Part shown: positions 15,906 through 23,180 of the stretch, piece after piece
Layout: each line of letters opens with the position of its first letter
Numbering within the stretch: position 1 is the first letter of the stretch
Source: JBDZUZ01 sp040255445
GTDB lineage: Bacteria > Planctomycetota > Phycisphaerae > Phycisphaerales > UBA1924
Direction: 5' to 3'
Length of the DNA stretch: 29,573 bases
Assembly: GCA_040255445.1 (NCBI GenBank)
Contig: JBDZUZ010000026.1
Coordinates: 1 to 29,573 of the forward strand
The notes under the pieces: generated by a model
Seen by the model: only the letters and a program-made list of their open reading frames with translations
Database searches by the model: none
What the model was told of the DNA's origin: nothing
Program-made: the position numbers and the translations under genes

Positions 15906-18900
15906 TCACTTGCCAGGGCGGATCTCCGGGAGCGTCCGCGCGAGCGAGGCAAGGTCCCAACGCTCCAGCGGCCGGTCGAGCGCGGCGATGTAGAGCGAAT
16001 CGCCATCGTCGGCGAAATGCATCGCCATGATCGCGCTGCCGGCGTTGATGGTCGCGAGCGGGCGGAGGGTGGCGGTGTCGAGGAAGACGATGCGGCCGGC
16101 GCGGTCGCCCGCGGCGATCACCGCGCGCGTCGGATGGATCGCGACCGCGAAGAGACTGTCCTCGCTGATGCGCTGCGAGGCGCGGGGCGTCGAGGTGGGC
16201 GAATCGAGGATGATGATGCGGCCGTCGTCGCCGACCGCAGCGAGCATCCGATCCGCCGCGGCCAGGTTGCGGAGCTGCGCGGTAGAGGCCGCGATGGAAC
16301 GCTGACGATGCGGGTGCCTTATCTCGGCGAACACGATCGAGCCGCCGCGGAGCGTGACGGCGACCTGATCGCCGATCGCGACCATCGCGGAAGGGACCGA
16401 TCTATCGGGGAGCTTGGCGTCCGCGATCGGTGCGTCGGTAGACAGATCGACAGTGATCAGGCGGCCCGATTGCGTGCAGAGCGTGAGGTGAGTTCCCGCG
16501 GCGTTGAACGCCGCGGCGATGATCACTTCGCCGGGGAATCGCTGCGTGCGTACATTGGAGCCCGGGTCCACAAGGGTGACGGAATCATCGGTCGCGAGGC
16601 AGACCACCATCTGGGCCGCCTCGCTGTAAACAACGCGGTGCGCGAGGATGCGAGGAGGGTCGGGAATGACCGGCGGGGCGATGATGGGTTGAACAGGGGA
16701 GCCGAGCGGCTCCGCACCATTCTTGTAATAGATCGTTGCAACACCATCCGCATCCGGGGCGATGGGCAGTGCGGAGGGGACCACCGCGAAGTCGTGGATA
16801 CGCCCCGTGGGCGGGCCGATCGCCGTGCGCCAGCCGCGGCCTGGAACGGACCAGATGCGGACGACGCCCGCGATATCGGCGGTGATAAGAGCGCCGCCGT
16901 CCGCGGAGAAAGCGTGGTGCGACACGGCACCAGTGTGCCCCGGGAGGGGTGTGAGCTCCTGCCAGGTGTCGGTGCGCCAGAGCCGGACGGAAGAATCACC
17001 GAAGGCGCGGGCCGCGAGCATTGCTCCGTCCGGGCTCAGCGCGATGTGCATGCGGTAGCCGGCGTTGGGTAGGGGCCGCGGCGGGCCGTTGTTGAGTCTC
17101 GCGGTGAGCACGCCGCCGCCATGGACGACGGTCATGGCATCAGTGCGCGGGTCGAAGAGGATCTGCGGGTACGTGCCAGGGTCGGTCGCGGGGATTGTGA
17201 TGTTCAGCGGGCTATCCGTGGAGCCGTCGCCATCCTGGCCGAGCATCAGCCGCCCGTCCGCGGCGACGAAGGCGAAGCGATCGGAGTCGGGGTCGAGCCA
17301 GATACGCTGCTCCTTGGCAGGCCCCGAGCGATGGGTGCGGAGCGAGAGATCGGGCAGAGACAGGATGTCGACCCCACCCTCAGCGCTCGAGATCGCAGCT
17401 CGCGTGTTGCTGAGCGGCACACCGGAGAGCCCGGCGGCGTTGCTCCCGCGGCCGCGGGTCGCGAGCACGCGACCGGACGCGGCGTCGACACAGTCGATGC
17501 GGTCGGGCGCGAGTGTGATCACGAGGCGGCCGTTGGGCGTGAACCAGCCGTTGGCGATGTCGGGTGGGAGTGCCGCCCCGATGGTGAGCTGCGCGGTCCG
17601 CGGGTCGAGGATGGCGATGTGACGATCGGCGGTCACGATGCCGAATTCGCCGCTCTCGAGCGGCGTGAGGGATGTCGGACGCGAGCCCGCGGGAAGCGGC
17701 GGCGCCACGCGGGCGCACGTGGCTCGGGCCTGCAGTTCAATGAATGCCCAGAGCAGTTCGCGCGTGTCGGCCTCGCCGCCATAGAGCGCCGCGGCCGGGT
17801 CGGCGCTTCGCGGCAGCGATGCATCGAGCATCGGCCAGAGCAGTTCCTCGGCGCGGGCGCGAGCATCGGCGGCGGTGTGGGCGTGGATCTGGCGGAGCGT
17901 GCTCTCACGCAACGCGCCGCTGAGGCGGGTGTTGCTGCGGGCGAGGATGCCCGCGATGGCGGCGAGCGAGGTGATGATCACGAGCGCGGCGGTCACGGCG
18001 AGGCGGTGCCGCCGCGCCGCCTTGCGCAGCATGTACCAGCGCGAGTCGCGGCGGGCGTCGATTGCCTCGCCGCGGGCCGCGTGGCGGAGGTCCCGCGCGA
18101 GATCCGCGGCGGACTGGTAGCGGCGGTCCGGCTCCTTGGACATCGCCTTGGCGATGACGGTCCAGGTATCGAGCTCGAGGCCCGCGCTCGTGGGGTTGGG
18201 TGTCGGCGCGCTGACGATGTTGGTGATCGCGGTCTCGAGCGAGCCGTCGACGGTGTAAGGGAGACGCCCGGTCAGGAGCTCGAAGCCAATCACGCCCAGC
18301 GCGTAGACATCGGTGCGGACATCGGGCGCGGTCGTTTCGCGGCCGACCTGCTCGGGCGCGGCGTAGGCGAGTGTGCCGGTGAACTCGCCGGTACGTGTGA
18401 TGCGCTCCGCGGGGCTGGGCGTGTCGGAACTGTCGAAGCGGCGGGCGACGCCAAAGTCGAGCAGGCGCGGACGCGTGTCCGTGTCGATGAGGATGTTGCT
18501 GGGCTTGAGGTCGCGGTGGATCACACCCTTCTGGTGCGCGTGGTGAAGCGCATCGGAGACATCGGCAAGGAGTTCGAGCCGCTGACGACGCTCGGGCTGC
18601 GCGGCCCGGGCCCATTCATCGAGCGGATGTCCCTCGATGAACTCCATGATGAGCGCTTCGCTGCCGTCGATGAGCGAGAGCGCATCGATCGGCGCGACGA
18701 TACCCGGATGGTGCAGCGAGGCGACGATCTGGATTTCGCGCAGGAACCGGGCGCGGGCCGACCGTGGCGAGGCCGCTCCGGCCGGGTTGAGGATCTTGAT
18801 CGCGACGCGCTGGCCCGTGGTGGTCTGGCGCGCTTCGTACACGATGCCCTGCCCGCCGCGCGAGACCTCGCGGAGCAGGGTGTAACCCGGAACCTCCGGG

Positions 18901-19157
18901 AGCGGGGCGCGGAGCGGCGCGTGCGACCTCGCATCGGGCTGCAGAGTCCGGCTTGTCGCTGGGCCGTTTGTTGGATTCGTGACGGGGCTGTCGCCCAGGA
19001 CCGCGGCGAATCGCTGCGTAAAGCGTGCGTTATCGAGCCGTTCGACGCAGCGGCGGCAGCGTGCGATGTGCGCGGCGACTTCGGGCGGCGGGGGCGCACC
19101 GTGAGCGATCGCATCGAGCGTCGCCGGGGAAGGGCACTCGGGGTCGAACGGAGCCAT
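15906..19157 (-). CDS. Transmembrane Ser/Thr protein kinase with N-terminal zinc anti-sigma-like motif and C-terminal WD40-like repeats
   Basis: 1083 residues. Seen in order: a short N-terminal region with H30-x3-C34-x2-C37, the pattern of zinc anti-sigma (ZAS) domains; a complete Hanks-type kinase domain (about 91-360) with the loop SRGGQGIVY, VAIK Lys121, HRDLKPSN (Asp216), DFG (234-236) and AAPEQ; one membrane helix (about 387-405) after a basic stretch; then about 650 residues of beta-propeller-like repeats, clearest in GHTGAVSHHAFSADG followed by VVRIWSV. The gene lies 74 bases downstream of the ECF sigma factor gene, so the kinase is probably its regulator: the zinc motif could hold the sigma factor and the external repeats could sense a ligand. 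That link is inference. The ATG at 19157 is chosen as the first sensible start; no clear Shine-Dalgarno site is seen. Confidence 0.87.
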   Translation of the reverse strand: MAPFDPECPSPATLDAIAHGAPPPPEVAAHIARCRRCVERLDNARFTQRFAAVLGDSPVTNPTNGPATSRTLQPDARSHAPLRAPLPEVPGYTLLREVSRGGQGIVYEARQTTTGQRVAIKILNPAGAASPRSARARFLREIQIVASLHHPGIVAPIDALSLIDGSEALIMEFIEGHPLDEWARAAQPERRQRLELLADVSDALHHAHQKGVIHRDLKPSNILIDTDTRPRLLDFGVARRFDSSDTPSPAERITRTGEFTGTLAYAAPEQVGRETTAPDVRTDVYALGVIGFELLTGRLPYTVDGSLETAITNIVSAPTPNPTSAGLELDTWTVIAKAMSKEPDRRYQSAADLARDLRHAARGEAIDARRDSRWYMLRKAARRHRLAVTAALVIITSLAAIAGILARSNTRLSGALRESTLRQIHAHTAADARARAEELLWPMLDASLPRSADPAAALYGGEADTRELLWAFIELQARATCARVAPPLPAGSRPTSLTPLESGEFGIVTADRHIAILDPRTAQLTIGAALPPDIANGWFTPNGRLVITLAPDRIDCVDAASGRVLATRGRGSNAAGLSGVPLSNTRAAISSAEGGVDILSLPDLSLRTHRSGPAKEQRIWLDPDSDRFAFVAADGRLMLGQDGDGSTDSPLNITIPATDPGTYPQILFDPRTDAMTVVHGGGVLTARLNNGPPRPLPNAGYRMHIALSPDGAMLAARAFGDSSVRLWRTDTWQELTPLPGHTGAVSHHAFSADGGALITADIAGVVRIWSVPGRGWRTAIGPPTGRIHDFAVVPSALPIAPDADGVATIYYKNGAEPLGSPVQPIIAPPVIPDPPRILAHRVVYSEAAQMVVCLATDDSVTLVDPGSNVRTQRFPGEVIIAAAFNAAGTHLTLCTQSGRLITVDLSTDAPIADAKLPDRSVPSAMVAIGDQVAVTLRGGSIVFAEIRHPHRQRSIAASTAQLRNLAAADRMLAAVGDDGRIIILDSPTSTPRASQRISEDSLFAVAIHPTRAVIAAGDRAGRIVFLDTATLRPLATINAGSAIMAMHFADDGDSLYIAALDRPLERWDLASLARTLPEIRPGK

Positions 19158-19231
19158 ATTCGCCGCGGGGACATGGCGGCGAACCGAGTCTACCTCGGGC
19201 GGGCGGAAACCCCAGCGAAATCGGGCGCCGG

Positions 19232-19843
19232 TCAGAGCCCGTCGCGGATGGCCCGGTCGAGGGTCTCGACGATCTCCCGGAGCCGGCGGGCGATTCGGGT
19301 GCGGGCGACGTAGACCTGGTCCACGGAAATGCCGCACTGGGCCGCGGCTTCCGCGGGGGGCACGCCGCGGAGCGCGGTGAGCTCGAAGGCCAGCAGCGTG
19401 CTCTGGGAGATGGTGTTCTGGGACCGGAGCTGTTCCCAGGCCTGTTCGAAGATGCGGCGTTCGAGGGCGTCGTCGAAGGCGGCGGCGACATCGGCGACAG
19501 GCAGATCCTGCGTGGCCGGCTCGCCGGGCGGGTTATCGGAAGGTGACGCCGCGCGGCGCTTTCGGACGCGTTTGAGATCGCTGATCCGGTGGTGGGCGAT
19601 TGAGATGATCCAGGAGGAGAGTCGGCCTTTGGCGCGGTCGTACTTGCCGGCCTGGTAGTCGCGAAGGGCTTGGACGATGGTCTCCTGCGCCGCTTCCTCG
19701 GCGTCGGACGGGGCGAGGCCCAGCCGCAGGGCCGCGGCGAGGATCACGCCGCGGAAGCGGTCGTCGAACTGCTTCCAGGCATCGCCGTCGCGGCTGTCGT
19801 GGAGCCGGTTCAGAAGGAGGGTGGTGGTGGGGAGAGGTTGCAC
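19232..19843 (-). CDS. ECF-type RNA polymerase sigma factor
   Basis: 203 residues from the GTG at 19843. Role: directs RNA polymerase to a dedicated promoter set. Seen: region 2 (about 10-95) with DAEEAAQETIVQAL and GRLSSWIISIAHHRISDLKR, matching the core-binding and -10 recognition helices; a low-complexity linker; and region 4 (about 145-200) with the helix-turn-helix LRGVPPAEAAAQCGISVDQV. The start TTTLLLNRLHD is the usual beginning of planctomycete ECF factors, which favours 19843; an in-frame GTG at 19879 is the alternative. Neither has a good ribosome binding site. The gene is upstream of the anti-sigma-like kinase and divergent from the PEP-CTERM gene. Confidence 0.88.
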   Translation of the reverse strand: MQPLPTTTLLLNRLHDSRDGDAWKQFDDRFRGVILAAALRLGLAPSDAEEAAQETIVQALRDYQAGKYDRAKGRLSSWIISIAHHRISDLKRVRKRRAASPSDNPPGEPATQDLPVADVAAAFDDALERRIFEQAWEQLRSQNTISQSTLLAFELTALRGVPPAEAAAQCGISVDQVYVARTRIARRLREIVETLDRAIRDGL

Positions 19844-19903
19844 GCGTGGGGGAGATGGCGGTGGCGGGCGAGACCGCACTGAAATTTTGACCGTCGCTGC
19901 AAG

Positions 19904-19926
19904 ATTGTACCGGCTGCATCGCAGCC
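19904..19926 (-). promoter_or_regulatory. Putative promoter and palindrome of the sigma factor gene
   Basis: On the minus strand TACAAT (19904-19909) is a good -10 hexamer. Immediately upstream lies the palindrome GGCTGC-GAT-GCAGCC (19912-19926), inside the expected -35/-10 spacer. It could be a repressor site. No standard -35 is seen, so an alternative sigma, possibly autoregulation, is possible. Confidence 0.4.
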
Positions 19927-20003
19927 TCTGTGTCGCCTGAGAGACGCGGCCGGCCCGGGGGTCGGAGATGCGTAGGCGGGAACTCTGACACAGGAGAGGC
20001 ACG

Positions 20004-20735
20004 ATGTTTCGCAATGCACTTGGGATGACAAAGGTGGCGGGAATGGTGGCGGTGGTGTGCGCGGCGGCCGGATCGGTCAACGCAACGACCTACTTCGACG
20101 GCGTGTTCAACCCGGCCGACTGGAACCTGACCCTGATCACGAACGCCAACGGCGTCGGGAGCACCGCGCAGGGGATCCAGATCCCCGCCGGCGGCAACCC
20201 CAACGAGTACCGCCGGATCCGGCACATGCTCAACGCCACCGGTCCCCTCGCCGCGCTCAACGGCATCCACATGAACAACACGGCGTTCTACAACCCCAAC
20301 ACGCAGGGCGCGATCACAAGCATCAACTACAGCGAGGACTCGATCAACTTCATCCCCGGCACCGTCACGCCCGGCAACGGCCAGGGCTCGGGCCTGGCGA
20401 TCATGCAGGGCGGGCGGACGTATGTGCAGCGGAACCCGATCCTGATCATGCCGTTCGCGACGCACTCGAACTGGACGTTCAACCCCGCGCCGGGCCTGGT
20501 GGCGGCCGACCTGTGGGAGATCGATAACGCGGGGAACCTGCTCGCGAACTCGAACCCGGACTTCTCCGCGGGCGGCGGCGTGATGCAGCTGGGCTTCTGG
20601 CGCGGCAACTCGGGCAACGGCAGCTACGAGACCGACTGCGGCATTGATAACTGGCACGTCGAGATCGTGCCGGCGCCGGGCGCGGCCGCGCTGCTGGGGA
20701 TGGCGGGGCTGATCGGGCTCCGCCGCCGGCGATAA
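20004..20735 (+). CDS. PEP-CTERM-type exported protein of unknown function
   Basis: 243 residues. Seen: a signal peptide (about 1-27, ending VNATTYFDG), an Asn/Gly-rich beta-type body with no recognised catalytic motif, and a C-terminal tail VPAPGAAALLGMAGLIGLRR with final arginines, the tripartite VPxP/hydrophobic/basic form of PEP-CTERM sorting signals cut by an exosortase. Known: such proteins are exported and processed, often in strains that make extracellular polysaccharide. No exosortase gene is in the window. The start at 20004 has AGGAG seven bases upstream. The body begins FDGVFNPADWNLTL, resembling other planctomycete exported proteins with no assigned role. Confidence 0.82.
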   Translation: MFRNALGMTKVAGMVAVVCAAAGSVNATTYFDGVFNPADWNLTLITNANGVGSTAQGIQIPAGGNPNEYRRIRHMLNATGPLAALNGIHMNNTAFYNPNTQGAITSINYSEDSINFIPGTVTPGNGQGSGLAIMQGGRTYVQRNPILIMPFATHSNWTFNPAPGLVAADLWEIDNAGNLLANSNPDFSAGGGVMQLGFWRGNSGNGSYETDCGIDNWHVEIVPAPGAAALLGMAGLIGLRRRR

Positions 20736-20851
20736 GTCAGCGGCGGTCGGCGCACAGTGATGATCGCTGCGAACCAAGTGCAGCGCATCCCGCGGCCGGA
20801 GGGTTCGCGCCCCGCGAGGGGTGCGGAGCCGGGGACACGGTCGAGGGGCGG

Positions 20852-20884
20852 GCCCGGGCGAGGGGAACTTCGCCCGGGCTTTTC
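20852..20884 (+). terminator. Rho-independent terminator after the PEP-CTERM gene
   Basis: A stem GCCCGGGCGA / TCGCCCGGGC around a short loop, running into TTTT. It is 116 bases after the PEP-CTERM stop and insulates the downstream HTH gene. Confidence 0.8.
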
Positions 20885-20909
20885 TGTATGTTGTGGCTGC
20901 CTCAAACGC

Positions 20910-20939
20910 TTGCAGCGCATCGCAAAAATGCGATATACT
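20910..20939 (+). promoter_or_regulatory. Sigma-70-like promoter of the HTH gene
   Basis: TTGCAG (20910-20915), an 18-base spacer and TATACT (20934-20939). The predicted start is about eight bases before the ATG at 20954. It is the best-matching -35/-10 pair in the window. Confidence 0.6.
20919..20934. promoter_or_regulatory. Operator-like palindrome overlapping the promoter
   Basis: ATCGCA-AAAA-TGCGAT, a perfect 6+6 inverted repeat lying in the -35/-10 spacer and touching the -10. Its place suggests autorepression by the downstream HTH protein. Confidence 0.5.
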
Positions 20940-20953
20940 CGGTTGTGCCAGCG

Positions 20954-21265
20954 ATGGGGAAGAAGAGAAAACGCCGCCGCGCATCAGCCGCCCCAGTTCT
21001 CGCCAAGATGGCTGGAGACGGCGTTCGCATGCAGCGACTGCTCCAGAAGGAGAGGATCAACCTCGCGGTAAGTCGGCAGATCTACGAGGCGCGTGCCGCG
21101 GCGGGGCTCTCGCAACGTGAGCTCGCCGGGCTTGTCGGCACAACGCAGTCGGTGATCGCACGCCTCGAGGATGCGGACTACGACGGGCATTCGCTGTCGA
21201 TGCTGCGGCGGATCGCCGCGGCTCTGGGCTGTGCCGTCGAGGTGCGGTTTGTCTCGGTCGCCTGA
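20954..21265 (+). CDS. XRE/HigA-like helix-turn-helix transcriptional regulator, solitary
   Basis: 103 residues. Seen: a basic N-terminus (KKRKRRR), then a five-helix XRE domain (about 42-97) with LSQRELAGLVGTTQSVIARL as the DNA-binding helix-turn-helix and the tail SLSMLRRIAAALGCAVEVRF typical of HigA-type antitoxins and related regulators. No HigB/RelE-like toxin frame lies before or after it, so it is either an orphan antitoxin or a stand-alone repressor. The start at 20954 sits just after a TTGCAG/TATACT promoter; an upstream in-frame start at 20888 would lie within the terminator and promoter and is rejected. Its TGA overlaps the next gene's ATG by one base (TGATG). Confidence 0.78.
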   Translation: MGKKRKRRRASAAPVLAKMAGDGVRMQRLLQKERINLAVSRQIYEARAAAGLSQRELAGLVGTTQSVIARLEDADYDGHSLSMLRRIAAALGCAVEVRFVSVA

Positions 21266-21921
21266 TGGATGGCTACGCTCGCTGCGTGCCCGACATGGAG
21301 TTCAAGGTCGTCGCGGAGACTGATCGGTTTGTCGTGATCGACAAGCCGTCGGGCATGCTCTCCGTCCCCGGCAAGGGCGCGGAGAAGGCCGACTGCGCTG
21401 CGGCCCGGGTCCGCACGATGTTCCCGCGGGCGACCGGGCCCCTCGTGGTGCACCGGCTCGATATGGAGACTTCGGGACTTCTGATCTTCGGGCTCGACCC
21501 CGATGCCCAGCGCGAGCTCTCGCGGCAGTTCGAGCAGCGCATCGTCGAGAAACGCTACACCGCGCTGCTGGCAGGCCTGGTGTGGCCGGAGGCGGGCGAG
21601 ATCGACCTGCCGATCCGCGCCGATCTCTCGCGGCGGCCGATCCAGATCGTGGACTTTGAACAGGGCCGGCCGTCGAAGACGCTCTACCGCGTGATCACAC
21701 ACGAGACCGACCGCACAAGGGTCTGGTTCACGCCGGTGACCGGTCGCAGTCATCAGTTGCGGGTCCACGCCGCGGAAGGGCTCAAAGCGCCGATCCTCGG
21801 CGACCCGCTCTACGGCGATGCGGGCTCCTTCCCCCGGCTGGCGCTGCACGCATCGATGCTCGCGGTGCGGGATGTGGAGACCGGGCGGCGGGTGGAGTTT
21901 GTCTCGACGGCGGAGTTCTAG
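21265..21921 (+). CDS. RluA-family pseudouridine synthase
   Basis: 218 residues. Role: isomerises uridine to pseudouridine in rRNA or tRNA. Seen: DRFVVIDKPSGMLSVPG near the start, the catalytic motif HRLDMETSGL (Asp66), RYTALLAG, and the late motif TGRSHQLRVHAA followed by ILGDPLYG. There is no S4 domain, and the length is close to E. coli RluA (219 residues), so RluA-like is a reasonable guess but the target uridine is unknown. The ATG at 21265 overlaps the HTH stop. Alternatives are a GTG at 21286, six bases after TACGCT, and an ATG at 21295. Overlap with the HTH gene implies co-transcription. Confidence 0.88.
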   Translation: MDGYARCVPDMEFKVVAETDRFVVIDKPSGMLSVPGKGAEKADCAAARVRTMFPRATGPLVVHRLDMETSGLLIFGLDPDAQRELSRQFEQRIVEKRYTALLAGLVWPEAGEIDLPIRADLSRRPIQIVDFEQGRPSKTLYRVITHETDRTRVWFTPVTGRSHQLRVHAAEGLKAPILGDPLYGDAGSFPRLALHASMLAVRDVETGRRVEFVSTAEF

Positions 21922-21926
21922 GGGAA

Positions 21927-21950
21927 GTGGTCGCGTGGTCAAGTGGTCAC
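21927..21950. repeat. GTGGTC-type repeat, forward orientation
   Basis: GTGGTCGCGTGGTCAAGTGGTC, degenerate copies of GTGGTCGC, just after the rluA-like stop. It is the reverse complement of the tandem array at 22049-22104, so the two can pair over about 110 bases. Confidence 0.6.
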
Positions 21951-22048
21951 GTGCGCAGGCGTTTCGTTGCGTATTCGTTGGTGTAGATGCGGTCTTGTCG
22001 CGGGTCTATACGAGGCAAGCGATATCCGCTGCTCTCATCATCCGCCAC

Positions 22049-22104
22049 GCGACCACGCGACCACGCGACCACGCGACCACGCGACCACGCGACCACGCGA
22101 CCAC
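22049..22104. repeat. Seven perfect tandem copies of GCGACCAC
   Basis: An 8-bp unit repeated seven times without a mismatch, between the convergent ends of the rluA-like gene and the GAF gene. Confidence 0.92.
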
Positions 22105-22109
22105 TTCCC

Positions 22110-22670
22110 TCACACCCGCACCGGCTTCAACTCCAGCGTCCGCGGGCTCGTGATACCCAGCGCAACCATCACCTTGGTCATCCCCTGTGCATCGTGCTCA
22201 TCAAAGGCGTTGAGGTCGTAGCTGTCGACATCCAGCACCGCATCGCAGTTGCCCGCGGCATCGAGCACGGGGATCACCAGTTCGCTCTGGTCCTTCGGAT
22301 CGCAGGCGATGTAGTTCTCGCCAAGCGTGCGGATGTCGGGTGCGATGTACGCGGCCTTATTGAGCATGCCGCGCCCGCACAGACCATGCAGCGAGATCGG
22401 CGAGCACGCGGGCTTGGGCTCGCGGCAGACCAGCACCATCTCGGTCGGCTCGCCGCCTGCCCCGGCAGAACCCGGCGCGTTCTCGTAGAACCCGATCCAC
22501 GAGATCGTCGTGTCCTTGCCGATCGACCACAAGAGCGCGATCGCGTGCCGCATCGCCGCCCGCCGCGCTTCACCCGTGGCAAGCGGCGCGGGATCGGCCG
22601 GGTCGAGGTTGTGCCTGGCGAGCAGGTCGTTGTACTCGCGGCGGACGATGGCGCGATTGAGCAGGTCCAT
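22110..22670 (-). CDS. GAF-domain protein resembling free methionine-(R)-sulfoxide reductase
   Basis: 186 residues. Family role: reduction of free Met-(R)-sulfoxide using active-site cysteines in a GAF fold. Seen: a helical N-terminus (1-50), ISWIGFYE at the first strand, then PACSPISLHGLCGRG (C89 and C98), ENYIACDPKDQSELVIPVLD (C123) and AVLDVDSYDLNAFDE, which follow the order of the fRMsr signature. The spacing between the first two Cys is nine rather than the ten of E. coli fRMsr, and this copy is longer at the N-terminus, so enzymatic identity is probable but unproven. The ATG at 22670 has GGAG about ten bases upstream. It follows a terminator after rpsR and so likely has its own promoter. 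Confidence 0.65.
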   Translation of the reverse strand: MDLLNRAIVRREYNDLLARHNLDPADPAPLATGEARRAAMRHAIALLWSIGKDTTISWIGFYENAPGSAGAGGEPTEMVLVCREPKPACSPISLHGLCGRGMLNKAAYIAPDIRTLGENYIACDPKDQSELVIPVLDAAGNCDAVLDVDSYDLNAFDEHDAQGMTKVMVALGITSPRTLELKPVRV

Positions 22671-22717
22671 GGCGGTGTACTCCGGCGGGTGAGCCTTCCC
22701 TAGCCTCCAAAAGTACA

Positions 22718-22742
22718 CGAGCCCCGCGGGTGGCGGGGCTCG
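22718..22742 (-). terminator. Hairpin terminator after rpsR
   Basis: A perfect 10-bp stem CGAGCCCCGC / GCGGGGCTCG with a five-base loop, followed on the minus strand by TGTACTTTTGG. It begins 27 bases after the rpsR stop. The T-tract is short, so efficiency is uncertain. Confidence 0.6.
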
Positions 22743-22769
22743 CGTGGTCACTTCAGATTCCGGTTCGGC

Positions 22770-23012
22770 TTAGAGGGTGGCCGAGGTGTAGGGCAGGAGG
22801 CCCATGTAGCGGGCCCGCTTGATGGCCTGGGAAACCATCCGCTGCTCGCGGGCAGAGGTGCCCAGCCGCTTGCGGCCGAGGATCTTGCCGTTGGGGCTCA
22901 TCATGCGGCGGAGGAGCTCGACGTCCTTCCAGTCGACATAGGCGATGCCCAAGCCGGAGCTGTGGGCGACGCGGACCTTCTGCATACCGCCGAAACGATT
23001 GAACTTGCTCAT
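22770..23012 (-). CDS. rpsR: 30S ribosomal protein bS18
   Basis: 80 residues, normal length for bS18, which binds the 30S platform with bS6. Seen: the basic body with YVDWKDVELLRRMMSPNGKI, then RKRLGTSAREQRMVSQAIKR and ARYMGLLPYTS, the diagnostic C-terminal block. The start at 23012 (MSKFNRFGG) gives the usual length; a longer in-frame extension upstream is low-complexity and rejected. Unusually, it is not beside rpsF, ssb or rplI here but downstream of the thiol-related envelope cluster, 168 bases from the MauE-like gene. Confidence 0.93.
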   Translation of the reverse strand: MSKFNRFGGMQKVRVAHSSGLGIAYVDWKDVELLRRMMSPNGKILGRKRLGTSAREQRMVSQAIKRARYMGLLPYTSATL

Positions 23013-23180
23013 GGTGCTCTCTGTCGGCCCCTGCCTTGTTCGGGCGGGGGTTCCGTCGTGGGCTTGCGGCCCGCCGTGGTGCCGCGGCATACGGCCGGGC
23101 CGGCGGGCGACGGGGAAATCGGGAGGGGACAGTAGGACCGGGCCGGGCGGGAGTCGAACCCCGGGCAATCTCGCCCCGGG

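Noticed and set aside
14380..15960. A 526-codon open frame antisense to the S1-domain gene.
   Set aside because: The + strand encodes four S1 domains and ends with a correct terminator; the antisense frame has only compositional bias.
17121..19313. A 730-codon open frame on the + strand opposite the kinase.
   Set aside because: Composition is Arg/Gly/Glu-rich with no motifs; the minus strand shows a complete kinase domain.
20888..20953. Longer start for the XRE regulator, or a toxin gene preceding it.
   Set aside because: The segment holds the promoter and palindrome just after a terminator; there is no toxin-like frame with a start, length or motif.
22049..22104. Possible CRISPR array from the regular GCGACCAC repeats.
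   Set aside because: Units are 8 bp with no spacers between them and no cas genes nearby; it is a simple tandem repeat.
23130..23180. A tRNA T-arm-like string (GGGTTCGACTCCCG on the minus strand) near the end of the MauE-like gene.
   Set aside because: No matching acceptor stem, D-arm or anticodon arm can be folded around it, and the upstream part is coding.
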